DNA from: Elusimicrobiales bacterium
GTDB taxonomy: Bacteria; Elusimicrobiota; Elusimicrobia; Elusimicrobiales; Elusimicrobiaceae
DNA: 30,422 bases
Assembly (NCBI GenBank): GCA_041651175.1
Contig: JBAZJT010000023.1
Location: 1 to 30,422, forward strand
Reading direction: 5' to 3'
The notes below the pieces were generated by a model. It ran no database searches. It was given only the letters and a program-made list of their open reading frames with translations, and was not told the origin of the DNA. The stretch's first letter is position 1. Every line of letters begins with the position of its first letter. A program made the translations under genes and the position numbers. Below, one piece after another: positions 8,167 to 17,162 of this stretch.

Positions 8167-8829
8167 TTAAGGCGCGCTGAGGCCGCCCGGCGTCTCCCAG
8201 TACAACTGTTTTCTGGTGACGGCGAAACCGGATATTTCCCGGTCCAGCCACGCGCGCAGTATAAGTTCCGGCTTGAGGTTGCGGCCCGGACTAAAGCGCA
8301 GCATCAGGCGCAGCCTGCCGGAGTCATGCTTCATCTCCATTATCAGGGGTCTGGCGTCTATGCGCTCCTGCGGGCCTTCGTGCTTCTGTTTGACCACCGG
8401 TATTTCAGGACGGGCCAGGAAACGCTCCAGCGAAGCGTCCGGCTCCGGCCCGAAATCCCCGGACACTTCATATTCCGCCACGTTGAGCAGCGATTCCAGC
8501 GACGGGAAATGCAGCGGAATCCGCTTTACCCCCAGCGCGGAAAACCCGCCGCCGCACGCGGCGGAGAGTTTGGCGAAAGCCTCCCGCTCCGGGACCGGGG
8601 CGCAGAGGCAGATGTCGGCGTATTCGGCTTCGCTTTCATAACCCACCGAAATCGCCGGCCCGAACGCCATTCTGGGCAGACGCTTTTTGCCGCCGCTCAT
8701 GGCACAGGGCAGCCCGCACGACGACACCGCCGCCCGCAGCAAACGTATCTGCTCCAGCTGGCTCAGGCGCGCGGCCTCGCCCTTGCGGGCAAAGCGCGCG
8801 CGCAGGCGGTACTGCTTCAAATCAGACAA
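8167..8829 (-). CDS. DUF2344 / radical-SAM-linked protein, stand-alone
   Basis: 220 residues. The N-terminal pattern YRLRARFARKGEAARLSQLE and then the region KKRLPRMAFGPAISVGYESEAEYADI match the DUF2344 (TIGR03936-type) family, usually fused to or next to a B12-binding radical SAM protein and followed by rng. The biochemical role is unknown. No ATG is available near the conserved N-terminus. I choose TTG at 8829 because an AGGAGG lies 7 nt upstream, inside the end of rodA; another in-frame TTG is at 8859. With the chosen start the gene overlaps the rodA stop by 8 nt. The radical SAM partner is not present in this window, so the gene is either an orphan or works with a distant partner. Confidence 0.8.
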   Translation of the reverse strand: MSDLKQYRLRARFARKGEAARLSQLEQIRLLRAAVSSCGLPCAMSGGKKRLPRMAFGPAISVGYESEAEYADICLCAPVPEREAFAKLSAACGGGFSALGVKRIPLHFPSLESLLNVAEYEVSGDFGPEPDASLERFLARPEIPVVKQKHEGPQERIDARPLIMEMKHDSGRLRLMLRFSPGRNLKPELILRAWLDREISGFAVTRKQLYWETPGGLSAP

Positions 8830-10168
8830 TGGCCATCCTCCTGGCGTAAACAGATTCAACCAGCCCCGCCGCCCACAGCGACGCGACCAGGTTGGAGCCG
8901 CCGTAGGACACCAGCGGCAGCGGAATCCCCGCCACCGGCAGCAGCCCCGAAAGCATGCCGAAATTTATCACCATATACACAGAAAACAACGCGAATATCC
9001 CGCAGCAGACCAGATAGCCGTACTGGTCCCGCGAAACCTGCCCCGCATCCATAATCCGGCGCAGCATGAACAGGTACAGCAGCAATACACCCAACGTACC
9101 GATAAAACCCATCTCCTCTCCCACGACGGACAGCACGAAATCCGTGTGCCGCTCCGGCACAAACCCCAGGCGCGACTGCGTGCCCGAAAACACGCCCCTG
9201 CCGAAAAAGCCTCCCGCCCCCATGCCTATCTGCGCCTGAAGCAGATTATAGCTGGCGCCCTTTGGGTCCACCTCCGGCGCCAGGAAAACCTCAAACCGTT
9301 TGCGCTGGTATTCCTTGAGCTGGTTCTGCGCCCACACCGCGGTCAGAAACCCCGCCATCACCACCAGCGCGCCGCCTATGAAATACAGCGACGGCAGATA
9401 TGCCCGGAACTTGTTGGCCAGCCGCCAGCCCAGCCACGCCGCCAGCGCCGCGCCGCCGCAGAAATACAGCGTCGGCAGCCCGAACGAGGCAAGCGAATAT
9501 ATTCCCCGCAGCAGCCCATTCGCCTCCAGCCATTCCGGGTGCATGGCCAGAAAGGTCCACAGCAGCGGCAGCGAGCCGGCGATAAAGCCGTAGCCCAGTA
9601 TTACAATCAAATGAAACATTCGCGCTCCCGCGCAATAGAGCATTCCTATGATGACCGGAAACGTTATCGCGCAGGCCGAGAAATCCGGCTGCTTCATCAG
9701 CAGATAGAAAAACGGGACCGTCAGCAGCACCCCCTTCAGAAGAACGCCGCTTTCCCGTATCCGGGCGGCGTTGCGGTCAAGATAATTGGCGAAAACCAGA
9801 ATCATGGCGATGCGGCACGGCTCGGAGGGCTGCACGGAAAAAAACGGCAGCTTGAACCATGACCTGGAGCCTCTGTCATAACTGCCGGCCAGCAGAACCG
9901 CCACCAGCGCGGCAAGCAAAACCCCGTAAAGTATTTTCCACTGGTCCTGGTAAACCTGGTAATTGAAGCTCCAGCCAAACATGAACAGCAGCGCGGCCAG
10001 CGGCAGCGCTATGAAATGCGTCCTCACTATATGCGCGTGCGCCGGCAAGGCCACCGTGGCCGACATTATAGCCAGAGTGCCGATTGTGGTTATCATTAGC
10101 ACGGCCAGCACCAGCAGCCAGTCCATGCGGGCTTTATGAAGGCCCTTTTCCTGAGGCTCAAATATCAT
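8822..10168 (-). CDS. rodA: Peptidoglycan glycosyltransferase RodA (SEDS family)
   Basis: 448 residues of mostly membrane helices. RodA polymerises lipid II into glycan strands together with PBP2. Family motifs: Q113-P-S-E116 (followed by R119 where Lys is usual), the KQPDFS motif at 159-164, LKEYQRKRFEVFLAPEVDP near 284-302, FVPERHTDFVLSVVGEE with D343 in the essential HTDF position, and GIPLPLVSYGGSN near the end. It is longer than the ~370-380 residues of E. coli RodA because of an insertion around 205-280 with two extra hydrophobic segments. The ATG overlaps the mrdA stop as ATGA and has GGAG 8 nt upstream; the longer version of the frame is antisense to nothing useful and lies within mrdA. 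Confidence 0.93.
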   Translation of the reverse strand: MIFEPQEKGLHKARMDWLLVLAVLMITTIGTLAIMSATVALPAHAHIVRTHFIALPLAALLFMFGWSFNYQVYQDQWKILYGVLLAALVAVLLAGSYDRGSRSWFKLPFFSVQPSEPCRIAMILVFANYLDRNAARIRESGVLLKGVLLTVPFFYLLMKQPDFSACAITFPVIIGMLYCAGARMFHLIVILGYGFIAGSLPLLWTFLAMHPEWLEANGLLRGIYSLASFGLPTLYFCGGAALAAWLGWRLANKFRAYLPSLYFIGGALVVMAGFLTAVWAQNQLKEYQRKRFEVFLAPEVDPKGASYNLLQAQIGMGAGGFFGRGVFSGTQSRLGFVPERHTDFVLSVVGEEMGFIGTLGVLLLYLFMLRRIMDAGQVSRDQYGYLVCCGIFALFSVYMVINFGMLSGLLPVAGIPLPLVSYGGSNLVASLWAAGLVESVYARRMAIV

Positions 10169-12135
10169 GGCAACTGCTCCATCCCCACAAAAATATCGCG
10201 CGCGGGCTTGCGCGTGTCCGCCGGAACCGGATTGCGCGCGGGCTGCGCCGGCGCGGTCTTGGCAGTCCCGGAAGACGGCGCGACGGCGGACGCTGCCTTT
10301 GCGGACTTGCCCGGAGAAGCGTCCGGTTTTTCCGGCGGCGGCGCGGCGGCTCCGGCGGGGGCGCCGGTTTTCTCGTCCCAGCGGTAGACGGCTTTTATAA
10401 TCTCTTTGGCCACCGGCGCGGCGGAAACTCCGCCATGCCCGCCATGCTGTATCAGCACCGCCACCGCCACGCGGGATTGCTGCCCGGGCCGGCGCGCATA
10501 AGCCACAAACCACGAATTATCGCCGCCCTGCGGGTTCTGGGCGGTGCCGGTTTTGCCGTAGACTTCCAGTCCCTTTATTTTGGCGGCCTGCCCGCTTCCC
10601 TCGTCCACGACCAGCTTCAGCGCGCGGCGCAGGGTGTCCCAGCTCTGCGGCTTCATCGCGGCCCTGTCCAGAAACTGCGGGCTGTGTTTGTACTCCACGC
10701 TGCCGTCGGGCCCGGTGATGGATTCCACGTACTGCGGTTTCCAGAAAACGCCGCCGTTGGCCACGGCGCCTATCACCTGCGCCATCTGGGCGGGGGTAAC
10801 CAGCAGCTCGCCCTGCCCGATGGAGAGATTGAGCGTGTCGCCTATGAACCAGTAGGTTTTGCGCCGGGCGCGTTCCCCCGGGCCGAATACGTGGCCCGCC
10901 TTCTCGCCGGGGATGTCTATGCCTGTGGGCTGTCCCAGCCGGAAGGCGCGCTCGTAATTCTCTATCTGCGCCGGGCCTATCTTAATCCCCAGGTTGTAAA
11001 AATAGACGTCGCAGGACTTGGCCATGCCCTTGAAAAAATCCGCCCTGCCGTGGCCCTTTTTCTCATGGCATTTGAAAACACGGCTGCCTGCATTGTAATA
11101 GCCGGGACAGAAATACTCGTCCTCCGTGGAGAAAGAATCTGTCTCCAGCGCGGCGGCGGCGGTGATTATTTTGAAGGTGGAGCCGGGGGCGAAAGTCCCC
11201 TGCGTAACCAGATTATACTCCGGCAGCGTCTTGAAAGGCGCGGCGGAGGCCTGGCTGTCGCTGAAAACCACGAACATATTGGGATCAAAATCCGGCGCGC
11301 AGGCCAGCGCCAGCACATCGCCGTTGGCTGGGTTTATGGCGATGGCCGCGCCGGATTTAGTGAGCGAGCCTTTCAGCCCCTCCTCCGCCGCTTTCTGCGC
11401 CTGAAAATCCAGAGTGAGGTGAATGTCGCTGCCGGAGCGCCACGGCTTGTTGGCCAGCATGCGGCGCAGCCTGCCCCTGGAATCCACCTCCAGATACAGC
11501 CCGCCGTCGCCGCCTTTGAGCTGTTTTTCGTACATTTTCTCTATGCCGCTGCGGCCCAGCCGGGAATCTATGCGGTAGCCGCCGTTCCCGCGCGCGGCCT
11601 TCCATTCCTGCAAATCCATCCTGCCCATGTAGCCTGTAAGATGGCTGGCGAATTTGCCGTAGGGATACCAACGCTTGGTCTCCTCCACCAAATCTATGCC
11701 GGGATAGAGGGTTTTAAGCTCCGAGAAGGCGAACATGGAGCGCGACGAGAGGTTTTCCGCCAGGCGCACCGGCGCGCCGTTGTCAAAGGCGCGCTGCAGC
11801 GTTTCCAGCAGCCCGTCATAATCCGCCGACAGGCGCGGCGCGAAATCCCGGGCCAGTTGTTTCAGATACTGAGGGTCCTTGAGCCTGCCCGGCAGATAAA
11901 TGAGGCTGAACGACGGCTCGCTTGAGGCTATGGCCACGCCGTCGGCGGTAAGCATCCTGCCGCGCGGCGCGTTGCGGTATATTATATGGGTGCGGTTACG
12001 CTCGGCGGCTTTGCTGTAGTAGCCGTGCCGCACAAGCTGGATGCCGGCCAGGCGCACGCTTATAAGCGCGCCGGCAAGCCAGACGGCAAGCCAGAGCTGC
12101 TCTAACCGTTCGCGCGGGATTTTTATCTGAGCCAT
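10165..12135 (-). CDS. mrdA: Penicillin-binding protein 2 (elongasome transpeptidase)
   Basis: 656 residues. One N-terminal membrane helix (about 11-34) is followed by the PBP dimerisation domain (RNAPRGRMLTADGVAIA) and a transpeptidase domain. Active-site motifs: S319-T-F-K322 with the nucleophile Ser, S374-C-D376, and K528-T-G530. It cross-links peptidoglycan made by RodA during side-wall growth. After the catalytic domain, about 70 residues are Ala/Pro/Lys-rich, ending with a more ordered RDIFVGMEQLP. The start is MAQIKIPRER at 12135, where TGATG fuses the mreD stop with the mrdA start; a GTG one codon earlier is possible. Overlap with rodA on the other side suggests strict translational coupling. 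Confidence 0.95.
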   Translation of the reverse strand: MAQIKIPRERLEQLWLAVWLAGALISVRLAGIQLVRHGYYSKAAERNRTHIIYRNAPRGRMLTADGVAIASSEPSFSLIYLPGRLKDPQYLKQLARDFAPRLSADYDGLLETLQRAFDNGAPVRLAENLSSRSMFAFSELKTLYPGIDLVEETKRWYPYGKFASHLTGYMGRMDLQEWKAARGNGGYRIDSRLGRSGIEKMYEKQLKGGDGGLYLEVDSRGRLRRMLANKPWRSGSDIHLTLDFQAQKAAEEGLKGSLTKSGAAIAINPANGDVLALACAPDFDPNMFVVFSDSQASAAPFKTLPEYNLVTQGTFAPGSTFKIITAAAALETDSFSTEDEYFCPGYYNAGSRVFKCHEKKGHGRADFFKGMAKSCDVYFYNLGIKIGPAQIENYERAFRLGQPTGIDIPGEKAGHVFGPGERARRKTYWFIGDTLNLSIGQGELLVTPAQMAQVIGAVANGGVFWKPQYVESITGPDGSVEYKHSPQFLDRAAMKPQSWDTLRRALKLVVDEGSGQAAKIKGLEVYGKTGTAQNPQGGDNSWFVAYARRPGQQSRVAVAVLIQHGGHGGVSAAPVAKEIIKAVYRWDEKTGAPAGAAAPPPEKPDASPGKSAKAASAVAPSSGTAKTAPAQPARNPVPADTRKPARDIFVGMEQLP

Positions 12136-12626
12136 CACCTTCGGCGGGATTTATCCGGCGGCGGCGCGAAAACCGCGGCAAGCGCGAACACAAAAGGCGC
12201 AGCCACGGCATTGGCGACCGGCGTGAAAACGGAAAAAGCCCATCCCCTCCAGATAAAACCGCCCGCGAAGACAATCCCCAGCAGCGAATGGAACGCGGCG
12301 GCAAACACCGAAGCCGCGGCGGCAAGCGCCATCTGGGACGGCGGCGTCGGGAAATCCAGCCGCCAGCGGACAAACCATATGGCGCGCGCCATAAGCGTGA
12401 ACGCCAGCGCATGTCCGCCGAACATCCGGGGCGACATGAAATCGAAATACAGCCCGCACATGAACGCAAAGCCGTGCGCCGCCACCGGCCCGCCCAGCAC
12501 GGCCACAGCCACGGCGGCATCCAGAAGCACGTTGGCCGTTACGCCCCCGGGCGACAAATGCGCGCCCAGCCACCACTGCGCCGCAACACACAGGACATAT
12601 AGCGCCGCAAGCCTGATAAACGTCAT
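12135..12626 (-). CDS. mreD: Rod shape-determining protein MreD
   Basis: 163 residues, very hydrophobic, with about five predicted membrane helices; the first is FIRLAALYVLCVAAQWWLG. The GLYFDFMSPRMFGGHALAF stretch matches the MreD pattern of a loop with FD followed by an aromatic/Gly-rich helix. It is an inner-membrane partner of MreC in the elongasome. The start codon overlaps the mreC stop as ATGA and the stop overlaps mrdA. An AGGGGG lies about 7 nt upstream. Sequence is weakly conserved in this family, so position between mreC and mrdA carries much of the evidence. Confidence 0.9.
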   Translation of the reverse strand: MTFIRLAALYVLCVAAQWWLGAHLSPGGVTANVLLDAAVAVAVLGGPVAAHGFAFMCGLYFDFMSPRMFGGHALAFTLMARAIWFVRWRLDFPTPPSQMALAAAASVFAAAFHSLLGIVFAGGFIWRGWAFSVFTPVANAVAAPFVFALAAVFAPPPDKSRRR

Positions 12627-13477
12627 TTCGCCGCCCCCTGCTCCGCAGGCGCGGGCGGACGGTTCCTGCTCATTATGAAAACCTCTTTTGCGGCCTCAGG
12701 CCTTACCGCCAGCCGCAAATCCGCGGAAGTAAAGGTCTGAAAACTTCCCGCCTGATGCACCCCGATTATCGTGCCGGCTAAAATCCCCTGCGGAAACACC
12801 ACGCTGGAACGCGATGTAAACACTTTCGCGCCCTTTTCCACATTCGCGTCCGAGGGAAGATAGTTCAGCCGCAGTTCCGCGCGGCCCCGGCCTTCGGCCA
12901 GCGCGTCCCAGTTGCGCCCCTCCACATAGCAGACGGCGGAAAACATCTCGTCCGTGGCAAGCAGGACTTTCGCGCTGTCGCGCCAGACTTCCACGACCTT
13001 GCCCACAATTCCGGCCCTGCCGTCCTGCACGCCCAAAACCGGGTCATGCGGCTGCACGCCGGAGGAAGCGCCCCTGTCAACCAGAAAAGATGAATTCCAA
13101 TGCGCCGGGTCGCGCTCCATCACCCGCGCCCACACCCCGCGCCATTTTTCGGATGCGGAAAGACCCGTTTCCGCCGCAAGCCGCCTGTTTGTCTCCAGCG
13201 CGGCCTCCAGCTGGGCAGCCGTTATGTCGGCGTCCTTCTGGCGCAGGCGCAGGGCGCGGTTCTCCTCCTCCGCGTTTATAAGCGCTGCGATATTGCGCGG
13301 AGCCCCCGCCGTGATTTCAGCGGCGGAATGCCCCGCGGAAACGAAAGGCAGCAGCGAAAATGCCAGCGCGGCTTTTGCGGAATTCACAACAGGGGAGGAA
13401 GGCAGCAACAGAAACAGCAGCGACAGCGCGGAAAAAACCGCCGCCGCTATGGTGGCATGCTGCTTTTCTTTATGCAT
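12623..13477 (-). CDS. mreC: Rod shape-determining protein MreC
   Basis: 284 residues. An N-terminal membrane helix (about 8-28) is followed by a coiled-coil stretch rich in charged and Ala residues (INAEEENRALRLRQKDADI), then the periplasmic beta domains: RVMERDPAHWNSSFLVDRG, GVQPHDPVLGVQDGRAGIVG and the family pattern FPQGILAGTIIGV. MreC links MreB/MreD to PBP2 and activates it. The Shine-Dalgarno CGGAGA 4-5 nt upstream is partly buried in a hairpin (see 13484-13500), so expression may be tuned relative to mreB. Confidence 0.93.
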   Translation of the reverse strand: MHKEKQHATIAAAVFSALSLLFLLLPSSPVVNSAKAALAFSLLPFVSAGHSAAEITAGAPRNIAALINAEEENRALRLRQKDADITAAQLEAALETNRRLAAETGLSASEKWRGVWARVMERDPAHWNSSFLVDRGASSGVQPHDPVLGVQDGRAGIVGKVVEVWRDSAKVLLATDEMFSAVCYVEGRNWDALAEGRGRAELRLNYLPSDANVEKGAKVFTSRSSVVFPQGILAGTIIGVHQAGSFQTFTSADLRLAVRPEAAKEVFIMSRNRPPAPAEQGAAK

Positions 13478-13483
13478 AAGTCT

Positions 13484-13500
13484 CCGGGTATAAAACCCGG
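13484..13500 (-). promoter_or_regulatory. Hairpin overlapping the mreC Shine-Dalgarno
   Basis: On the minus strand CCGGGT pairs with ACCCGG (6 bp, 5-nt loop). The last two bases of the 3' arm are part of the mreC ribosome-binding site CGGAGA, so the fold would hide part of it. Seen in sequence; the regulatory effect is inferred. Confidence 0.5.
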
Positions 13501-13535
13501 AAACCCGAGTCCGGCCCCGCCAGACAAACAGCCGG

Positions 13536-13561
13536 GGCGCGCCCGCGTAACGCGGCGCGCC
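13536..13561 (-). repeat. Strong GC-rich hairpin between mreB and mreC
   Basis: Six nucleotides after the mreB stop codon the transcript can form an 11-bp stem with one bulged G and a UUA loop; the arms begin GGCGCGCC and end GGCGCGCC. No U-run follows, so it is not a standard intrinsic terminator. It most likely protects the mreB 3' end or marks a processing point that sets the mreB:mreC ratio. The rest of the 90-bp spacer holds a further weaker stem (GCCCCG with CGGGGC) and the mreC ribosome-binding-site hairpin. Confidence 0.6.
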
Positions 13562-13567
13562 TCCGGG

Positions 13568-14623
<1,056 letters not shown>

Positions 14624-14625
14624 TT

Positions 14626-14970
14626 TTATTCCACCAGTTTTACCAGGCCCAGCTCCGCCGAATCGCCTTTGCGGCGGCCCAGTCGGAGAATGCGGGTGTA
14701 GCCGCCGTTGCGCGCGGCATAGCGCGGCGCCAGCACTTCCACCAGCTTTTTGTAAACGGCTTTGCTCTGCACCGATTCGCGCAGCTTGAGGTGGCGGCCC
14801 TTGCGCGCGTCGTTTATTATCCTTTCGGCGACGCGGCGCAGTTCCTTGGCCTTGGGAATTGTGGTGCGCACCTGCTCGTGCATGAGCAGGCTGGCCGCCA
14901 TGTTGGAAAGCATCGCCTTGCGGTGCGAGCCGGTTCTAGACAGCTTGCGCGGCCCCAGATTTTTTATCAT
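14626..14970 (-). CDS. rplQ: Ribosomal protein bL17
   Basis: 114 residues, close to the usual short bacterial L17. The N-terminal KLSRTGSHRKAMLSNMAASLLMHEQVRTT is the strongly conserved L17 block, and the end GGYTRILRLGRRKGD matches the family. A large-subunit protein near the exit tunnel. It follows rpoA as in most bacteria; AAGGGG overlapping the rpoA stop serves as Shine-Dalgarno, 8 nt from the ATG. The gene after it is mreB, 2 nt away. Confidence 0.97.
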   Translation of the reverse strand: MIKNLGPRKLSRTGSHRKAMLSNMAASLLMHEQVRTTIPKAKELRRVAERIINDARKGRHLKLRESVQSKAVYKKLVEVLAPRYAARNGGYTRILRLGRRKGDSAELGLVKLVE

Positions 14971-14983
14971 ACTAAAAACCCCT

Positions 14984-15976
14984 TTACTTTGTTTTCATTC
15001 CCAGCGACAGCCCCATGCCCTGGAGTTTTTCGGTTATCTCATCCAGGGATTTGGCGCCGAAATTCTTGATGGCCTTGAGCTCGTCGCTCGTCTTAACCAC
15101 GAGGTCGCCTATGGTGTTGATTTTGGCGGCCTTGAGGCAGTTGGCGGCGCGCGAGGAAAGCTCTATTATGTCCACCGGCTGGCCCAGCAACTCCTCCAGA
15201 CGCGGCTCCAGCGGCGCGGCTGCGGCTTGAGGCGCGGCCTGCGCGCCCTCCTGAACCTCGTCCGCGGGAGCTGCGGCGGCCTCCCCCTCCGGCGTAAACA
15301 CATGCAGCGATTTTTTCAGCAGCGCCGCCGCCTTCAGAAGCGCGTCCTGCGGTTTGATGGTGCCGTCGGTGGAAATCTCCAGCACGAGGCGGTCATAATC
15401 CGTCTTCTGGCCGACGCGCGCCGGCTCCACATCGTAATGCACCTTCGTTACCGGCGAAAACAGCGCGTCCACCGGTATGAACCCCGCCGGCCTGTTGACC
15501 CTGGCCAGCTCCTCGGCGGGCATGTAGCCGCGCCCGGCGGAAACTTCTATCTCCGCCTCCAGCTTGCCGCCATGCTCCAGGTTGGCGATGACAAGGTCCT
15601 TGTTGATGATTTCAACATTGTCGGTCTCGCGCACCTGGGCGGCGGTTACCGCGCCCTGCTTGGAAGCCGAGAGATAAATATATTCCCGCGCGCCGTTGTG
15701 TATGCGCACGCGCAGCCGCTTGAGGTTGAGCAGGATGTTGACCACATCCTCCCGCACACCGGCGACGGTGCTATACTCGTGCACCGCGCCGTCTATCCTG
15801 ACGGCGGTTACCGCCGCCCCCTCAAGGCTGGAGAGCAGTATCCGCCGCAGCGAATTGCCCACCGTGTGGCCGTAGCCGCTCTCGTAAGGCTCGGCGGTGA
15901 ATTTACCGTAAGAATCCGTTGACGATTTGTCTTCCACCTGCACTTTCCCCGGCAGCACCAGTTCTTCCAATGGCAT
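14984..15976 (-). CDS. rpoA: RNA polymerase subunit alpha
   Basis: 330 residues, standard length. The N-terminal assembly domain (1 to ~230) includes YGHTVGNSLRRILLSSLEGAAVTAV, the beta/beta'-contact region. The flexible linker (~235-260) is Ala/Pro/Gln/Glu-rich. The C-terminal DNA- and activator-binding domain (~262-325) has the helix-hairpin-helix pattern with LSSRAANCLKAAKINTIGDL and IKNFGAKSLDEI; the usual Arg of the 265 position is visible in SSRAANCL. GGAGG lies 6 nt before the ATG. A 61-bp spacer with a large palindrome separates it from rpsD. Confidence 0.98.
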   Translation of the reverse strand: MPLEELVLPGKVQVEDKSSTDSYGKFTAEPYESGYGHTVGNSLRRILLSSLEGAAVTAVRIDGAVHEYSTVAGVREDVVNILLNLKRLRVRIHNGAREYIYLSASKQGAVTAAQVRETDNVEIINKDLVIANLEHGGKLEAEIEVSAGRGYMPAEELARVNRPAGFIPVDALFSPVTKVHYDVEPARVGQKTDYDRLVLEISTDGTIKPQDALLKAAALLKKSLHVFTPEGEAAAAPADEVQEGAQAAPQAAAAPLEPRLEELLGQPVDIIELSSRAANCLKAAKINTIGDLVVKTSDELKAIKNFGAKSLDEITEKLQGMGLSLGMKTK

Positions 15977-16008
15977 CGCAAACCTCCGTTAATTCCGCAA
16001 ATCGCGCT

Positions 16009-16031
16009 GCCGCGGGCTTTAAGCCCGCGGC
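16009..16031 (-). repeat. 23-nt perfect palindrome between rpsD and rpoA
   Basis: Arms GCCGCGGGCT and AGCCCGCGGC pair perfectly (10 bp) around a 3-nt loop, 6 nt after the rpsD stop and about 30 nt before rpoA. No T-run follows, so it is not a classical terminator. It could be an mRNA-stability or processing element, a partial attenuator that sets RpoA against ribosomal protein levels, or a copy of a dispersed palindromic repeat; the window contains no second copy that I could find. Confidence 0.65.
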
Positions 16032-16037
16032 GGGCCT

Positions 16038-16676
16038 TTACTTGGAATAATGCTCCACTATCAGCAGCTCCTTGACGGGGAAGGACATTTCGCCCCGGTC
16101 CGGCCAGCGGAGCAGCTTGCCCTCGCGCGCGGCGGCGTCGTAGGTGATGAAGCTGGGCCGCAGCGAGCGTTTTTCCGCCGCTTCCAGACCCTGGCGCACA
16201 ACCAGAGTCTCCGCCGCGGCGGAGGATATGGACACCCTGTCGCCCGGCTTGAGCTGATAGGAGGGAATGTCCACTTTTTTGTCGTTGACCTTGACATGCC
16301 CGTGCTTAACCATCTGGCGCGCCGTTTTCAGCGACGTGGCAAAACCGATGCGGCGGGCGATGTTGTCCAGCCGGGTTTCCAGAAATCTCAGGAAAATTTC
16401 TCCGGTCTTGCCCGGCGTTTTGGCGGCGCGGGCGAAGGTGTTGCGGAAGGGCTGCTCCGTCATCGCTATCATGCGGCGGGCGCGCTGCTTTTCGGCAAGG
16501 CGCACGGCGTATTCGGACTGCTTGCTCCGAAACGACCTGCCGGAGCCGCCGCGCATGGGCGGCTTGGCAGAGCGGCGCTCCATCACGCAGGAAGAATAGC
16601 ACTTGCCGCCCTTCAGGAAAAGCTTGGTGTCAAGCTTGCGGCATTTTTTGCAGCTGGGACCGGTGTAACGGGCCAT
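16038..16676 (-). CDS. rpsD: Ribosomal protein uS4
   Basis: 212 residues. The N-terminal zinc site is present (C9, C12, C26, C30); the last pair is C-Y-S-S-C, one residue tighter than the usual CYxxxC. FLRFLETRLDNIARRIGFA and the S4 RNA-binding domain ARQMVKHGHVKVNDKKVDIPSYQLKPGD are clear. S4 starts 30S assembly by binding 16S rRNA and in several bacteria represses its own operon. AAGGAG lies 11 nt before the ATG. The operon order rpsM-rpsK-rpsD-rpoA-rplQ is canonical. Confidence 0.97.
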   Translation of the reverse strand: MARYTGPSCKKCRKLDTKLFLKGGKCYSSCVMERRSAKPPMRGGSGRSFRSKQSEYAVRLAEKQRARRMIAMTEQPFRNTFARAAKTPGKTGEIFLRFLETRLDNIARRIGFATSLKTARQMVKHGHVKVNDKKVDIPSYQLKPGDRVSISSAAAETLVVRQGLEAAEKRSLRPSFITYDAAAREGKLLRWPDRGEMSFPVKELLIVEHYSK

Positions 16677-16694
16677 AGTATGCGACGCTCCTTG

Positions 16695-17162
16695 TTAAAC
16701 TCTTCTCGCCTTGGGCGGACGGCAGCCGTTGTGCGGGATGGGGGTTACGTCCTTGATGCTGATGACGTGCAGTCCCGATGACTGGACGGCGCGCACCGCC
16801 GTCTCGCGCCCGGGGCCGGGGCCGCAAACCAGCACGGCGGCCTCGCGCATTCCCAGCTCCACCGCCTTGCCGACGGCCTTGGCCGCGGTTATCTGCGCGG
16901 CGAACGGGGTGCCCTTCTTGGTGCCGCGGAAGCCGCAGCCGCCGGAGGTGGCCCAGGTGATGGCATTGCCCCTGTCATCGGTGATGGTGATGACGGTATT
17001 GTTGAAGGAGCAGTTGATATGCACAAGCCCGAAAGCGGGCGCGCGGCCCTTCTTGCGCGGGCCTTTGTGCGCCGCCGGCGCGGGCGCCGCTTTGGCGGCG
17101 TCAGCCGGCTGCTGGGCGGGGGTCTGTTCCGCCGGTTTAACTGGTTTTTTCTCTTCTGTCAT
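16695..17162 (-). CDS. rpsK: Ribosomal protein uS11
   Basis: 155 residues, about 25 more than usual. The first ~38 residues are a Lys/Pro/Ala/Gln-rich tail; the folded part starts near GLVHINCSFNNTVITITD. The C-terminal half shows TKKGTPFAAQITAAKAV, VCGPGPGRETAVRAVQSSGL and the final TPIPHNGCRPPKARRV, all hallmark S11 sequence. S11 lies on the 30S platform near the E site. The ATG has no Shine-Dalgarno at normal distance: the only one (AGGAGG, overlapping the rpsM stop) is 26 nt away with a hairpin in between. Confidence 0.97.
   Translation of the reverse strand: MTEEKKPVKPAEQTPAQQPADAAKAAPAPAAHKGPRKKGRAPAFGLVHINCSFNNTVITITDDRGNAITWATSGGCGFRGTKKGTPFAAQITAAKAVGKAVELGMREAAVLVCGPGPGRETAVRAVQSSGLHVISIKDVTPIPHNGCRPPKARRV

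Noticed and set aside
9246..9251. TATAAT inside rodA (and another inside mrdA near 11212)
   Set aside because: Both come from Tyr-Asn codons within conserved coding sequence and lack other promoter parts.
10084..11925. 613-codon plus-strand open frame opposite mrdA
   Set aside because: It is a mirror of the PBP2 frame caused by high GC; no recognisable protein, and the minus strand carries all PBP2 motifs.
14762..15922. 386-codon plus-strand open frame opposite rpoA/rplQ
   Set aside because: Composition-driven shadow; no domain and it spans two well-identified genes on the other strand.
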